Positions 19,270 to 30,106 of a stretch of 64,000 nucleotides of DNA are shown here, piece after piece. Location: the NCBI GenBank assembly GCA_029289235.1, contig JARFTZ010000038.1, positions 62,001 through 126,000 of the forward strand, read 5' to 3'. Position numbers and translations under genes: made by a program. Every line of letters begins with the position of its first letter. Within the stretch, counting starts at the first letter, position 1. The notes under the pieces were generated by a model, which worked only from the letters and a program-made list of their open reading frames with translations, searched no databases and had not been told where the DNA came from. The stretch comes from Gammaproteobacteria bacterium (GTDB taxonomy: Bacteria; Pseudomonadota; Gammaproteobacteria; Burkholderiales; Rhodocyclaceae).

Positions 19270-19524
19270 ATGATCTCCACCGAATGGATCGGCTATGGCG
19301 CAGCCGTCCTGACCACGCTTTCCTTCGTCCCGCAGGTCTGGCAAATCTGGACGACCCGCCACACCAAGGACATTTCACTGCGCATGTACATCCTTTTCAC
19401 CGGCGGGGTCAGCCTGTGGCTGCTCTACGGCCTGCTGCTCGGTTCCTGGCCGATCATCGTCGCCAACTGTGTGACGCTCGTTCTGGCGGGCATGGTTCTG
19501 GCGCTGAAGCTGCGTCACGGCTGA
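19270..19524 (+). CDS. SemiSWEET-family sugar transporter
   Basis: MISTEWIGYGAAVLTTLSFVPQVWQIWTTRHTKDISLRMYILFTGGVSLWLLYGLLLGSWPIIVANCVTLVLAGMVL; three-TM PQ-loop organisation. Confidence 0.85.
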   Translation: MISTEWIGYGAAVLTTLSFVPQVWQIWTTRHTKDISLRMYILFTGGVSLWLLYGLLLGSWPIIVANCVTLVLAGMVLALKLRHG

Positions 19525-19532
19525 GGTGACGG

Positions 19533-20147
19533 CTAGCCGGGCCTTCCGGCGCGCCTGCGCCAGGCGTCCCGCCAGGCCCACCATAGGCGGATGCCGAGCA
19601 GCCAGGTGACGACGCCGGCATAGATGCCGACGGTCCCGAAATCGTTCTTGCCGGCCTTGTGCCACCAGTAGTGCAGGATCGCGGCGATGGCGATGACGTA
19701 CACCAGACGGTGCAGGCGCACCCAGTTGTGGCCGAGGCGGCGCATCATGCCCTTGGTCGAGGTGGCCGCCAGCGGGATCAGCAGGACGAAGGCGGTGAAT
19801 CCCGCGGCGATGAACGGCCTTTCCAGCACATCGAGCCACATCGCCTGCACATCCAGGGTGTGGTCGACCCAGAACCACAGCGTGAAATGCAGGACGGCGT
19901 AGAAGAAGCTGTACAGGCCGAGCATGCGCCGGTACTTGATCCATTGCGTGAGGCCGGTGAGCCGCTTCGCCGGCGTCATCGACAGCGACAGGCAGAGAAA
20001 GACCAGCGCCCAGGTGCCCGTCGAGCGAGTGACGAACTCGAACGGGTTGGCCGTCAGATCGTCGTGCCAGCCCAGCCAGACCAGCCGCGCCAGCGGCAAC
20101 AGGGCGGCGATGAAGACCGCCGGGCGCAGAAGGTCGCTGGGGCGCAT
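19533..20147 (-). CDS. msrQ: Heme-binding membrane subunit MsrQ
   Basis: Ferric-reductase-like TM protein directly following msrP; RLTGLTQWIKYRRMLGLYSFFYAVLHFTLWFWVD. Confidence 0.9.
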   Translation of the reverse strand: MRPSDLLRPAVFIAALLPLARLVWLGWHDDLTANPFEFVTRSTGTWALVFLCLSLSMTPAKRLTGLTQWIKYRRMLGLYSFFYAVLHFTLWFWVDHTLDVQAMWLDVLERPFIAAGFTAFVLLIPLAATSTKGMMRRLGHNWVRLHRLVYVIAIAAILHYWWHKAGKNDFGTVGIYAGVVTWLLGIRLWWAWRDAWRRRAGRPG

Positions 20148-20154
20148 CGACAGT

Positions 20155-21171
<1,017 letters not shown>

Positions 21172-21238
21172 ATCGACCTCTCGACGTTTTTTGACAATAC
21201 AATAGGCGCTTCTTGACGCGAAGCGGACAGGTGTTTCC

Positions 21239-21466
21239 TTGAAGACTTTTGAGTGGCTATTGCCGGCTTTGTTCCTTGCGGCGTCGGCGGTGGCTTTTGC
21301 CGGACCGGCGCCGTGGTACCAGTGGCGCAGTGTGACCGGCGCCACGGTTTGTGCGCAGACCTCGCCGGGGCCTGCGTGGGTTCGCCTTGAACAACCGTTC
21401 GTCGATCCACGCTGCCAGCGCCGTGATCCGTCGTCGAGCAACTCGAAAACGCGAAGCGGCAAGTAG
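21239..21466 (+). CDS. Small secreted hypothetical protein
   Basis: [47 protein letters not shown]...; signal peptide plus plausible mature domain. Confidence 0.5.
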   Translation: MKTFEWLLPALFLAASAVAFAGPAPWYQWRSVTGATVCAQTSPGPAWVRLEQPFVDPRCQRRDPSSSNSKTRSGK

Positions 21467-21485
21467 TTGAAGTTGAAAACGCGCC

Positions 21486-22481
21486 ATGCAGTGCGCCGCG
21501 TGCTTTTTTTCCCCTCTGTCGGATGTTGTTGCCTTGACTGAAGTTGCAAATACCAAATCGCGCGTTCGCCTGGCCGAATGCATGTTGTTGCTCGTGGCCT
21601 TGATGTGGGGGATGAACCCGCCGGTGATCAAGCTCGGGCTGCAGCATATCCCGCCCTTGCCTTACAACGTCGCGCGGATGGTCGTCGGCAGCCTTTTCGC
21701 GCTCGGCGCCTTGTGGCTGTCAGGCACCTGGCGCCGCCCGTCGCGCGCGGATCTGGGCGTGCTTCTGCGCACCAGCATCTTCGGCTTTTTCGTCTTCCAG
21801 ATCTTTTTTACCGAGGGTATCCAGCGCACCACGTCCGGTAACGCGGCCTTCATGTTCTGCCTGCTGCCGGTTTTCGTGCTGCTGCTGAACCGGTTCTTCG
21901 GTTTCGACTCGATCAACCGGGCCGTCGTCGTCGGCATCGCCTGTTCGATGGCGGGGATCGCGCTGATCGTCATCGGCGCCGGGAAAGAGGTGAGCCTGGC
22001 GGGGCACCATCTGCTCGGTGCGTTCCTCGTGCTGCTCTCGCAGGTCGGCTATGCGTATTACACGGTGTTCTCGAAGGAACTGCTCGATCGCTATTCGACC
22101 TATCAGGTCACCGCGTCGATGATGATCGTCACGACGGTCATGCTGCTGGCCGTCTCCGTGCCGGAGATGCGCAGCGTGGACTGGACGGCGCTGCCGGCAT
22201 CGGCGTGGGGGAGCGTGGTGTTCTCCGCCGTTTTCGGCCTGTGCCTGGGCAATTTTCTCTGGATCTGGGGCTCCGGCGTGATCGGCACTTCACGTGCGTC
22301 GGTGTTCAACAACCTCACGCCCGTATTTGCCGTCGTCGCGGCGTACTTCCTTCTCGGCGAGACGTTCGGCCTGACGCAGGTGGCGGGGGCCGTCTGCGTC
22401 TTCGGCGGTGTCTACATCACTCGTAATCGCGATCGCTTCCTGCGCCGGAATGCGGTCCCCTCACAAGCGGAGCGTGCATGA
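21486..22481 (+). CDS. DMT (EamA) family transporter
   Basis: Two EamA repeats, ~10 [21 protein letters not shown]...[35 protein letters not shown]. Exact start uncertain. Confidence 0.85.
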   Translation: MQCAACFFSPLSDVVALTEVANTKSRVRLAECMLLLVALMWGMNPPVIKLGLQHIPPLPYNVARMVVGSLFALGALWLSGTWRRPSRADLGVLLRTSIFGFFVFQIFFTEGIQRTTSGNAAFMFCLLPVFVLLLNRFFGFDSINRAVVVGIACSMAGIALIVIGAGKEVSLAGHHLLGAFLVLLSQVGYAYYTVFSKELLDRYSTYQVTASMMIVTTVMLLAVSVPEMRSVDWTALPASAWGSVVFSAVFGLCLGNFLWIWGSGVIGTSRASVFNNLTPVFAVVAAYFLLGETFGLTQVAGAVCVFGGVYITRNRDRFLRRNAVPSQAERA

Positions 22482-22879
22482 CTCTTGGCGGATTGATCTT
22501 GCGTTTTTCGGTTGCCTACCTGCTGGCGCTGGTATGCGGTTTGCTGATGGCCTTTTACTTCACGAGAGCCAGCACGCTGGTGATCACGACCGCCGCGCTG
22601 GCGGCGTCGACGCTCTACGTCTGCCAGTTGTTTCGCCAGCGAAACGGTCGCCGCCTCGGCGGGCGGGAGTTGGCCATCGCATGGCTGGCTTTCCTGCTGA
22701 TCGATGTTGTGTTGCAGGTGCTGTCCCGGCTCGCGTTCGTCGGGACGGATGCGACCGGACTCGAGCATTTGCGGCAGTTCGTTGGCGGCGACCTGATCTT
22801 CATCACCGTGCTGCATGGTTTCTGCATCCTGGCTTTCATGGTGATGGCCGGGCGGATCAAGGACAAGCAACGTGGCTGA
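22478..22879 (+). CDS. Small multi-TM membrane protein of unknown function
   Basis: Overlaps previous stop (ATGA); four hydrophobic segments. Confidence 0.6.
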   Translation: MTLGGLILRFSVAYLLALVCGLLMAFYFTRASTLVITTAALAASTLYVCQLFRQRNGRRLGGRELAIAWLAFLLIDVVLQVLSRLAFVGTDATGLEHLRQFVGGDLIFITVLHGFCILAFMVMAGRIKDKQRG

Positions 22880-23366
22880 TGGCGCGACGTTTCGTAGCGG
22901 CGCCTCGCGGCGATGGATTTGCGCGCTTGCGCTCGTCTCGTCGTGCGTTGCCGGCGCTCACGGCGAAACGATCGGCTGCGTGACCACCGAGTGGAAATTG
23001 CTGGGAGCCAATCACAAGGTGTGCGTCGAGTCGTTCGGTGACCCGCTGATTCCCGGTGTGACCTGCCATGTCAGCCAGGCGCGGACGGGCGGCATCAGCG
23101 GCAGCCTCGGCCTGGCGCAGGATCCGTCGCAGTTCTCGCTCGCCTGTCGCCAGACCGGGCCGATCAGCATCCCTGCAAAATTGCCGAAGAACGCGGTCGT
23201 TTTCAGCGAGGATACGTCGATCCTGTTCAAGGAGACGCGCGTCATTCGCATGTGGGACGAGGCAAACCGGACGCTGGTCTATCTGGCGATCAGCCGCAAG
23301 CTGATCGAAGGCGCGCCGGCCAACAGCATCTCCACGGTGCCTGTGATGCCGTGGGTCAGCCGCTGA
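22872..23366 (+). CDS. creA: CreA family protein
   Basis: ETIGCVTTEWKLLGANHKVCVESFGDPLIPGVTCHVSQARTGGISGSLGLAQDPSQFSLACRQTGPI. Confidence 0.88.
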   Translation: MADGATFRSGASRRWICALALVSSCVAGAHGETIGCVTTEWKLLGANHKVCVESFGDPLIPGVTCHVSQARTGGISGSLGLAQDPSQFSLACRQTGPISIPAKLPKNAVVFSEDTSILFKETRVIRMWDEANRTLVYLAISRKLIEGAPANSISTVPVMPWVSR

Positions 23367-23380
23367 TCCAGTGCTGTGAA

Positions 23381-24406
23381 TTACCGTTTGCCTGAACCGC
23401 AGACCGCGCGCCGCAGCCGGTCGGCTACGGCGGCCCAGGCCGGTTCCTGCGGAATGCTCTCGACGAAAATGATGTCGTTGCCGCCGCGGTCTAGCTCGCG
23501 CAAGGCGGCGTACAGTGCGCGCGCATAACCTTCCGGGGCGTCGGGGAGCAGGCACAGCGAAAGCACCGCGGGCAGCGGCGAAACGACCGTGTGCAGCAGG
23601 ACGCCGCAACGCTTGCCGGCTTCCTGATACGTCTCGATGGCTTGCGCCACGTCGCCGGCGGCGACCATCTGCATGGGCGTGCGCGGCGCGTAGTGTGCGT
23701 CGAGCGATCCGGAAACGCGGGGCGTCGGAGCGCCTTGCATCGTCTCCGGCAATTCGGGAAACTCGCCGATGACCTCGGCGATCTGTTCCGGCGTGATGTG
23801 CCCGGGGCGCAGCAGGCGCGGCGCCTGGCCGTCGCGCGACAGATCGATGATGGTCGACTCGATTCCCACATCGCACGGCCCGCCATCGAGAACCAGGGCC
23901 ACGGCGTCGCCGAGTTCCTCGCGTACGTGGGCGGCGTCAGTGGGGCTAATGCGCCCGAAGCGATTGGCCGACGGGGCCGCGATTCCGCACAGGCCGTTCG
24001 CTCCGCCGCCCGCCTGGGCGTAGGCCCGCAACAGGGTCAACGCCAACGGGTGGGAGGGAACGCGCAGGCCGACGGTGTCCTGCCCGCCGGTGACGGCATC
24101 GGGGACGAGGCTGGTGCGTTTGAGGATCAGCGTCAGCGGCCCCGGCCAGAAGGCTTCGGCCAGATCCCACGCTGCCTGCGGGATGTCGCGCGCCCACTGG
24201 TCGAGATGCCCGGCGCCGGGCAGGTGCACGATCAGCGGGTGGTCGGCGGGGCGTCCCTTTGCGGCGAAGATTTTGGCCACGGCGTCCGGATTGGCCGCGT
24301 CGGCTCCCAGTCCGTAAACCGTTTCCGTCGGGAAGGCCACGAGCTCGCCGGCCTGCAACAGCCGGACGGCCTCTTCGAGATCGGCGGGCGTCGTGTTGTC
24401 GCTCAT
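23381..24406 (-). CDS. L-threonylcarbamoyladenylate synthase (Sua5/YciO/YrdC)
   Basis: GELVAFPTETVYGLGADAANPDAVAKIFAAKGRPADHPLIVH, SANRFGRISPT, GIESTIIDLS; Sua5 C-terminal domain. Confidence 0.93.
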   Translation of the reverse strand: MSDNTTPADLEEAVRLLQAGELVAFPTETVYGLGADAANPDAVAKIFAAKGRPADHPLIVHLPGAGHLDQWARDIPQAAWDLAEAFWPGPLTLILKRTSLVPDAVTGGQDTVGLRVPSHPLALTLLRAYAQAGGGANGLCGIAAPSANRFGRISPTDAAHVREELGDAVALVLDGGPCDVGIESTIIDLSRDGQAPRLLRPGHITPEQIAEVIGEFPELPETMQGAPTPRVSGSLDAHYAPRTPMQMVAAGDVAQAIETYQEAGKRCGVLLHTVVSPLPAVLSLCLLPDAPEGYARALYAALRELDRGGNDIIFVESIPQEPAWAAVADRLRRAVCGSGKR

Positions 24407-24413
24407 GTCGAGG

Positions 24414-24911
24414 TTACGGCAGATCGGGCAGGGATTTCGCGAGAACCTTTTCCGTCTGCTGCTTGCGGAAGTCGCTCAGCTTGCTGGCGATGGTGCTGTC
24501 GCTCAGGGCGAGCATGGCGGCCGAGAACAGTGCCGCGTTGGTCGCGCCGGCTTCGCCGATGGCAAAGGTCGCGACCGGAATGCCGCCGGGCATCTGCACC
24601 ATGGCCAGCAGCGAATCGAGCCCTTGCAGGTGCTTGGACGGCATCGGCACGGCGAGCACGGGAAGTTCGGTCTTGGCCGCGAGCACGCCGGCCAGGTGCG
24701 CGGCGCCGCCGGCGGCACCGATCAGGATCTTCATTCCCCGTTGCTGCGCGGTGGCCGCGTATTCGAGCGCAGCGTCCGGCGTGCGGTGGGCCGAGAGTAC
24801 CTTGGCTTCATAGGCGATGCCGAATTTCTTCAGCGTTTCGGCGCAGGCGCGCATGACCGGCCAGTCGCTATCCGAACCCATAACGATGCCAACAAGCGGT
24901 TGATTCGACAT
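24414..24911 (-). CDS. purE: 5-(carboxyamino)imidazole ribonucleotide mutase
   Basis: VGIVMGSDSDWPVMRACAETLKKFGIAYEAKVLSAHRTPD. Confidence 0.96.
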   Translation of the reverse strand: MSNQPLVGIVMGSDSDWPVMRACAETLKKFGIAYEAKVLSAHRTPDAALEYAATAQQRGMKILIGAAGGAAHLAGVLAAKTELPVLAVPMPSKHLQGLDSLLAMVQMPGGIPVATFAIGEAGATNAALFSAAMLALSDSTIASKLSDFRKQQTEKVLAKSLPDLP

Positions 24912-24942
24912 GATTGTCTCCAGTTTTCAATAAACGGTGGGA

Positions 24943-25797
24943 TCAGGCGTTGGCCGCGCGTTCCGCGCTTTCCAGCGTGTTCGCCAGCAGCATGGTGATC
25001 GTCATCGGGCCGACGCCGCCGGGAACCGGTGTGATGAACGACGCGACTTCCCTGGCCGATTCGAAATCGACATCGCCGCAAAGTTTCCCGTCCGGGAGTC
25101 GATTGATGCCGACATCGATGACGACTGCGCCGGGCTTGATCATGTCGCCGGTGATCATCTTCGGCTTGCCGACCGCGGCGACCAGAATGTCCGCACGCTG
25201 GCAGTGCGCCTTCAGGTCTCGGGTTTGCGAGTGGCAAACGGTAACCGTCGCTCCGGCATGCATCAACAGCATGGCCATCGGCTTGCCGACGATGTTCGAA
25301 CGGCCGACGACGACGGCTTCCTTGCCCTTTAGGCTGATGCCGGCCTCCTCGAAAAACTTCATCGCGCCATAGGGGGTGCACGGGATGAAGCAGGGTTGTC
25401 CCTGCATCAGGGCGCCGACGTTCTCCGCACGGAAACCGTCGACATCCTTTTCCGGAGCGATGGCGTCGAGCACGGCGTCCGCGTCGAAATGTCCGGGCAG
25501 AGGCAGCTGAACGAGGATTCCGTGGATTTTCGGATCGGCGTTGAGTTCGGCGATCTTGTCGAACACCGCCTGCGGCGCGACATCTGCCGGGAAGGTGTAT
25601 TTTTCCGAGTGGAAGCCGGCTTGCGCGCAGGCATTGACCTTGTTGCGCACATAGACCTGCGAGGCCGGGTCTTCGCCGACGAGGATCACCGCCAGTCCCG
25701 GGCGCACGCCCTGGGCTGCGAGTTCTTCGGCGCGTTGCTTGAAATCCGCGCGAAGTTTTTGTCCAAGGGCGTTGCCATCAAGAATTTGGGCCGTCAT
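24943..25797 (-). CDS. folD: Bifunctional methylenetetrahydrofolate dehydrogenase/cyclohydrolase
   Basis: [82 protein letters not shown]. Confidence 0.96.
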   Translation of the reverse strand: MTAQILDGNALGQKLRADFKQRAEELAAQGVRPGLAVILVGEDPASQVYVRNKVNACAQAGFHSEKYTFPADVAPQAVFDKIAELNADPKIHGILVQLPLPGHFDADAVLDAIAPEKDVDGFRAENVGALMQGQPCFIPCTPYGAMKFFEEAGISLKGKEAVVVGRSNIVGKPMAMLLMHAGATVTVCHSQTRDLKAHCQRADILVAAVGKPKMITGDMIKPGAVVIDVGINRLPDGKLCGDVDFESAREVASFITPVPGGVGPMTITMLLANTLESAERAANA

Positions 25798-25846
25798 GGG
25801 AGTATCCAAAGGTTGTGCGGGCAAGAAGAAGCGACTGAAAAAAACA

Positions 25847-25875
25847 AACCCGATAGCGGGCTGTCGGGTTTTTTT
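25847..25875. terminator. Bidirectional terminator-like hairpin in folD leader
   Basis: AACCCGA-N10-TCGGGTT followed by T-run on plus strand; minus strand followed by TTTGTTTTTTT. Confidence 0.55.
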
Positions 25876-26154
25876 ATGGGGCGTGTCGGGGAGGTTTTTC
25901 CCCGTCAGATCAAGGCCCGGAGTTTATCATGGGGAGCAAATTCAAGGAATCGTTCGTTCCCGGCGCTTGCTGCGCGCAGGCCCCGAAAGGCGGGAAATCA
26001 CCGTGCGAACCCGGAGGCGTAGTTCTCTCGACAAGGTGTTGCCAGCACGGGGCAATCTGCAGAGCGCAGTCACGGGCTCAATGGCCCGTGACTGCGCTGG
26101 CAAGCCTGGTCGTTTTACGGGCTGAAAGTCTTGGCGCCGGGCCAGGGCAGGTGT

Positions 26155-26367
26155 TCAGGCTCCCTGCTTCTTGCCGTCATCGCCCTTGGCGTGCGGGGCG
26201 AGCCAATCCGGGATTTCGTCCTCGGGAAGGTTTTCGAGGATGTACTGGCGCATCAGTTTGCGTACCACCTGCGACGAGTTCAGATCCTGGCGCGCGCACA
26301 GTTCTTCGAACAGTTTCTTTTTGCGTGGATCGACCAGGATGGTCAGTCTGGCTGTGCGGTTTTCCAT
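26155..26367 (-). CDS. Ribbon-helix-helix (CopG-like) regulator
   Basis: RTARLTILVDPRKKKLFEELCARQDLNSSQVVRKLMRQYILENL. Confidence 0.75.
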   Translation of the reverse strand: MENRTARLTILVDPRKKKLFEELCARQDLNSSQVVRKLMRQYILENLPEDEIPDWLAPHAKGDDGKKQGA

Positions 26368-26562
26368 GGGGCTCCCTGATTATCTTCTGATTACACTCAT
26401 ATTATAATCAAAGTTATTTTCGATTTATATGTACGTCGCAGAGAAGTATAATCGCGCCGATTTCCGAAAGACCTCCTCCGGAGCAATCGTTACCGCGCGC
26501 CACGCGGCGCGCTCCCCGGGTTTTCTGTGATTGCAGATACGATACGGATACGATAGAAGGCC

Positions 26563-28578
26563 ATGAATCAACTCATTCTGGCGGTTGTCGCCCTGGTGTC
26601 CGGGGCGGTGCTGTGCCTGCTGAACATGAGCAATCGCATTCGCGCGATGCTCGGCCTGGCGTCTCAGGCGATCGCGCTTGCCCTGGTCTGGTCGGTGGCT
26701 GTTCCTGTCCTGACGGGCGGGCCGGAGGTTTCCGGCGGGGTGGCCTGGGCGTACCCGATCAATGCCATCCGTGTCCGCCTCGATGCCCTTGGGGCGTTCT
26801 TCCTGGTCTGGTCGCTGCCGATGACCTTTCTCGGCAGCGTGTACGCGGTCGGCTATCTGAAGAAGTATTTCGACGGCCCGCGCCACGTCGGCGTGCATTT
26901 CGCGCTGCTCAACATGATCGCCCTGTCGTTCGTGCTGGTTTACACGGGTGATGAAGTCGTTTCTTTCCTGTTCGGCTGGGAAGTCGCGGCGCTGGCGGCC
27001 TGGCAGCTGGTGATCTGGGATTACACCAACCAGCGGGTGCGCTTCGCCGGCTTCAACTACCTGGTGTCGACGCACATCGGCCTGCTGTTTCTCGTCGCGG
27101 CGTTGATGATCCTTTATGCGCACGGGCAGTCGTGGGACTTCGCGCATCTCGGCCGCTGGCTGAGCGCGAATCATGGCGCGACACGCAACGTCGTGTTCCT
27201 GCTGCTGGTGACCAGCTTCGGCCTGAAATCGGCGTTCTTTCCCTTCCACTCCTGGTTGCCGCGCGCGCATGCGGCGGCGCCGGCGCACGTTTCGGCGCTG
27301 ATGTCCGGGGTGATCCACAAGGCCGGGCTCTACGCGCTGGTGCGCTTCACGCTGCTGATGGGCACGCCGGACGAGTGGATGGGCTGGTTCCTGATCGCCT
27401 TTTCGGTGACCTCGGCGCTGATCGGCGGGCTGTATACGGTCGGGCAGCGCGACCTGAAGCGCCTGCTCGGCTACTCGTCGACCGAAAACGTCGGGATCGC
27501 CGGCATCGGCTTCGGCATCGGCTGTCTGGGCCTTGCCTGGCAGGCGCCGGTTCTGGTGGCGCTGGGTTTTGGCGGTGGCCTGCTGCACGTGCTCAACCAC
27601 GCCTTCTTCAAGTGTCAGCTGTTCTACGCGGCCGGTTGTGTGTATCAGGTCAAGCACGTCGTTGACGTGGAACGCCTCGGCGGGCTGTTCCGGCTGATGC
27701 CGGTGACCGCCGTGTGTTTCCTGATCGGCGGCGTGGCGATTTCCGCATTGCCGCCGTTCAACGGCTTCGCCAGCGAGTTCGTGATCTATTCCGGGTTGTT
27801 CGGCAACGCCGGGGCGACAGTCTGGGCCAAGCTGGCCCTGGCCGTCGTCGGGGCCGCGCTGGCGTTTGTCGGCGCGGTGTCGGCACTGAGCATCACCCGC
27901 GCCTTCGGGGTGGTCTTCCTCGGCAACGCGCGCGATGGCAGCCTGCCGCCGGGGCATGAGGCCAGTCGCTGGATGCTCCTGCCGATGGGCCTGCACGCGC
28001 TGGGGACGGTGGTGCTGGGCGTCCTGCCGGCCGTCGGCTTCGCGCTGGTCATCGGGCCGGTGGCGCTGTTCATGAGCGGCGTTCCCGGTTCGCCGGTCGT
28101 CGATGCGCTGGCTGGCGTGGCCGGCACCCTGTCGCGCATCGGGTTGATCTCCGGGGCGCTGGTTGCCGCCGTTGTCGTCGTGCTGCTCGTGCGCTACGCC
28201 CGTGTCCGCAAGCCGGTTTCCGCGGGTGCGACGAGCGCGACGTGGGGCTGCGGCTACACCTTGCCGAATGCCCGCATGCAGTACTCGGGCGCCAGTTTTT
28301 CCTCCGACTTCTCCCGCCCGTTCAAGAGCATCATGGTCCTGCTGCGGCGGCAGAAGGCGCCGGCCGGTTATTTTCCGCGTGACAGCTACGTCGTCACCGA
28401 TTGCGTCGATGCGGTCGAGCGTCGCCTGTTCAACGTGATCGACCACGGCGACGACACTGCCGTCGAACTGTCGCGGCGCCTGCGCGAGGACGATCCGCGT
28501 GTTGCCTTCGCCGCCGGGCTGGCCGGGGTGATGATCATTGCCGTGCTGGTGTTGCTGGCGGAAGGGGTCCTGCAATGA
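26563..28578 (+). CDS. Hydrogenase-4 component B/NuoL-like antiporter subunit
   Basis: MrpD/NuoL-like: FLFGWEVAALAAWQLV, FGLKSAFFPFHSWLPRAHAAAPAHVSALMSGVIHKAGLYALVRF, LGYSSTENVGIAGIG. Confidence 0.88.
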   Translation: MNQLILAVVALVSGAVLCLLNMSNRIRAMLGLASQAIALALVWSVAVPVLTGGPEVSGGVAWAYPINAIRVRLDALGAFFLVWSLPMTFLGSVYAVGYLKKYFDGPRHVGVHFALLNMIALSFVLVYTGDEVVSFLFGWEVAALAAWQLVIWDYTNQRVRFAGFNYLVSTHIGLLFLVAALMILYAHGQSWDFAHLGRWLSANHGATRNVVFLLLVTSFGLKSAFFPFHSWLPRAHAAAPAHVSALMSGVIHKAGLYALVRFTLLMGTPDEWMGWFLIAFSVTSALIGGLYTVGQRDLKRLLGYSSTENVGIAGIGFGIGCLGLAWQAPVLVALGFGGGLLHVLNHAFFKCQLFYAAGCVYQVKHVVDVERLGGLFRLMPVTAVCFLIGGVAISALPPFNGFASEFVIYSGLFGNAGATVWAKLALAVVGAALAFVGAVSALSITRAFGVVFLGNARDGSLPPGHEASRWMLLPMGLHALGTVVLGVLPAVGFALVIGPVALFMSGVPGSPVVDALAGVAGTLSRIGLISGALVAAVVVVLLVRYARVRKPVSAGATSATWGCGYTLPNARMQYSGASFSSDFSRPFKSIMVLLRRQKAPAGYFPRDSYVVTDCVDAVERRLFNVIDHGDDTAVELSRRLREDDPRVAFAAGLAGVMIIAVLVLLAEGVLQ

Positions 28579-29498
28579 AAGCCGTGTTGAGCGCGACGCA
28601 CTGGGCGTTCGTGCTGCTGATGCCGATCCTGATGATCGGCGTGATCAACCGGGTGAAGTCCTGGTGGGCGGCGCGCAAGGGGCCTCGCCTGATCCAGTTC
28701 GCGTACGACCTGCGCCGGCTGCTCGGCAAGCGCACCGTGATCAGCGATACGGCGACGCCGCTGTTCCGCGCGGGAGCGTATATCGTGCTGCTCGCCGGCT
28801 TTTTCGCCGCGGCGATGGCGCCGATGCTCGGCCGCTTCGCGCCGCTGCAGTTCTCCCACGATTTCATCGTCGTCGCTTACACGATGGGCCTGGCGCGCAT
28901 CGCGCTGATGCTCTCGGCGATGGACGTCGGCAGCTCGTTCGAAGGCATGGGCACGGCGCGGGAAGCGTCCTTCTCGGCCTTCGCCGAGCCGGCGCTGTTC
29001 CTGCTGATCGGAACCGCCGGTGTGGCGACCGGGATGACCAGCTTCGCCGACCTGATCGGGGCATTGCGCGAGACGCAACATTACGCAGTCATCGCGGCGC
29101 CGCTCGTCGTGGCTTTACTGATCCTGCTGCAGGCCGAGGCGGCGCGGGTGCCGGTCGATGATCCGCTGACTCACCTGGAACTGACAATGATCCACGAGGT
29201 GATGATCCTCGACCACAGTGGGCCGGAGCTGGCGGCCATGCAGTACGCCGCGGCGATGAAGATGGTCCTCTACGCCGGGCTGATCGCCGCCTTGCTCAAT
29301 CCTTTCGACCCGTTCGCCTCGCCGGCGGCCGCCGCGGCCGTGTCGCTGGCGCTGATTCTCGCCGTGGCCGTGGTGGTGGGCTGCATCGAGTCGTTGACGG
29401 CCCGCCTGCCGATGCACTGGGTGCCCCGCTATCTGTTGATCGCCTCGGCCGCGGCGCTGGCGAGCATGGCCGTGATCGGAATTGGAGCCAGCGTATGA
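28575..29498 (+). CDS. Hydrogenase-4 component C/NuoH-like subunit
   Basis: NRVKSWWAARKGPRLIQFAYDLRRLLGKRTVIS, SFEGMGTAREASFSAFAEPAL, RVPVDDPLTHLELTMIHEVMILDHSGPELA. ATGA overlap with upstream gene. Confidence 0.88.
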   Translation: MKAVLSATHWAFVLLMPILMIGVINRVKSWWAARKGPRLIQFAYDLRRLLGKRTVISDTATPLFRAGAYIVLLAGFFAAAMAPMLGRFAPLQFSHDFIVVAYTMGLARIALMLSAMDVGSSFEGMGTAREASFSAFAEPALFLLIGTAGVATGMTSFADLIGALRETQHYAVIAAPLVVALLILLQAEAARVPVDDPLTHLELTMIHEVMILDHSGPELAAMQYAAAMKMVLYAGLIAALLNPFDPFASPAAAAAVSLALILAVAVVVGCIESLTARLPMHWVPRYLLIASAAALASMAVIGIGASV

Positions 29499-30106
29499 CC
29501 GTTCCTTTGGTACTGTGCCTGATCGCCACCGTGATTCCGGTCTTCTTCAGCAAGATTTCCTCGGCGCCGAGCTGGCTCGGGCTGCATGCGCTGGCGCTGG
29601 GCTGGATCACGCTGCACGGCGAAGAGACGCTTTCGCTGCACACGGTCCTGGTCGGCCTGGAAATCCTCCTGGTGCGCGCCATCCTCGTGCCGTACCTGCT
29701 GCGCCGCGCGCTGCGCCGGCAGCCGGCGGCGCGGCATAACCTGATGCCGTCGAACCTTTTCACCTGGATCATCGCCGTCGTGCTGATCATCTTCGCCTTC
29801 AAGTTCGGCGACGGCGCCCGTGCCGATGCCCGCGCCCTGACGCTCGGGGTCGTCGCGGCGAGCGTGGTCACGGCCTTCCTGGTCCTCGCCACCAACCCGG
29901 AGCCGAAAGCGCAACTGGTCGCCGTGCTGTTCATGGAGAACGCGCTGGCGCTGTTCGAGACGCTGATGCCGGTAGCGTGGCCGCTGGCGGTCCATCTGGC
30001 GATCAGCGCCGTCTATCTGCTCACCGTGGGCATCGGTTGCTGGCTGGTGACGGAGTCTCCCGTCACCGCGAGCGAATCGGCAGAAATTTCCGGGGAGGTG
30101 CCATGA
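29495..30106 (+). CDS. Hydrogenase-4 component E-like membrane subunit (NuoK-like)
   Basis: Multi-TM; overlapping start (ATGA); position and size match HyfE. Confidence 0.75.
   Translation: MTVPLVLCLIATVIPVFFSKISSAPSWLGLHALALGWITLHGEETLSLHTVLVGLEILLVRAILVPYLLRRALRRQPAARHNLMPSNLFTWIIAVVLIIFAFKFGDGARADARALTLGVVAASVVTAFLVLATNPEPKAQLVAVLFMENALALFETLMPVAWPLAVHLAISAVYLLTVGIGCWLVTESPVTASESAEISGEVP

Noticed and set aside
25929-26390. 153-aa plus-strand ORF
   Set aside because: Covers the structured-RNA candidate and is antisense to the RHH gene; Cys/Gly/Pro-rich with no recognisable fold.
26425-28575. 716-aa minus-strand ORF
   Set aside because: Exactly antisense to the HyfB-like gene; Arg/Gln/His-rich, no family resemblance. 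High-GC shadow ORF.
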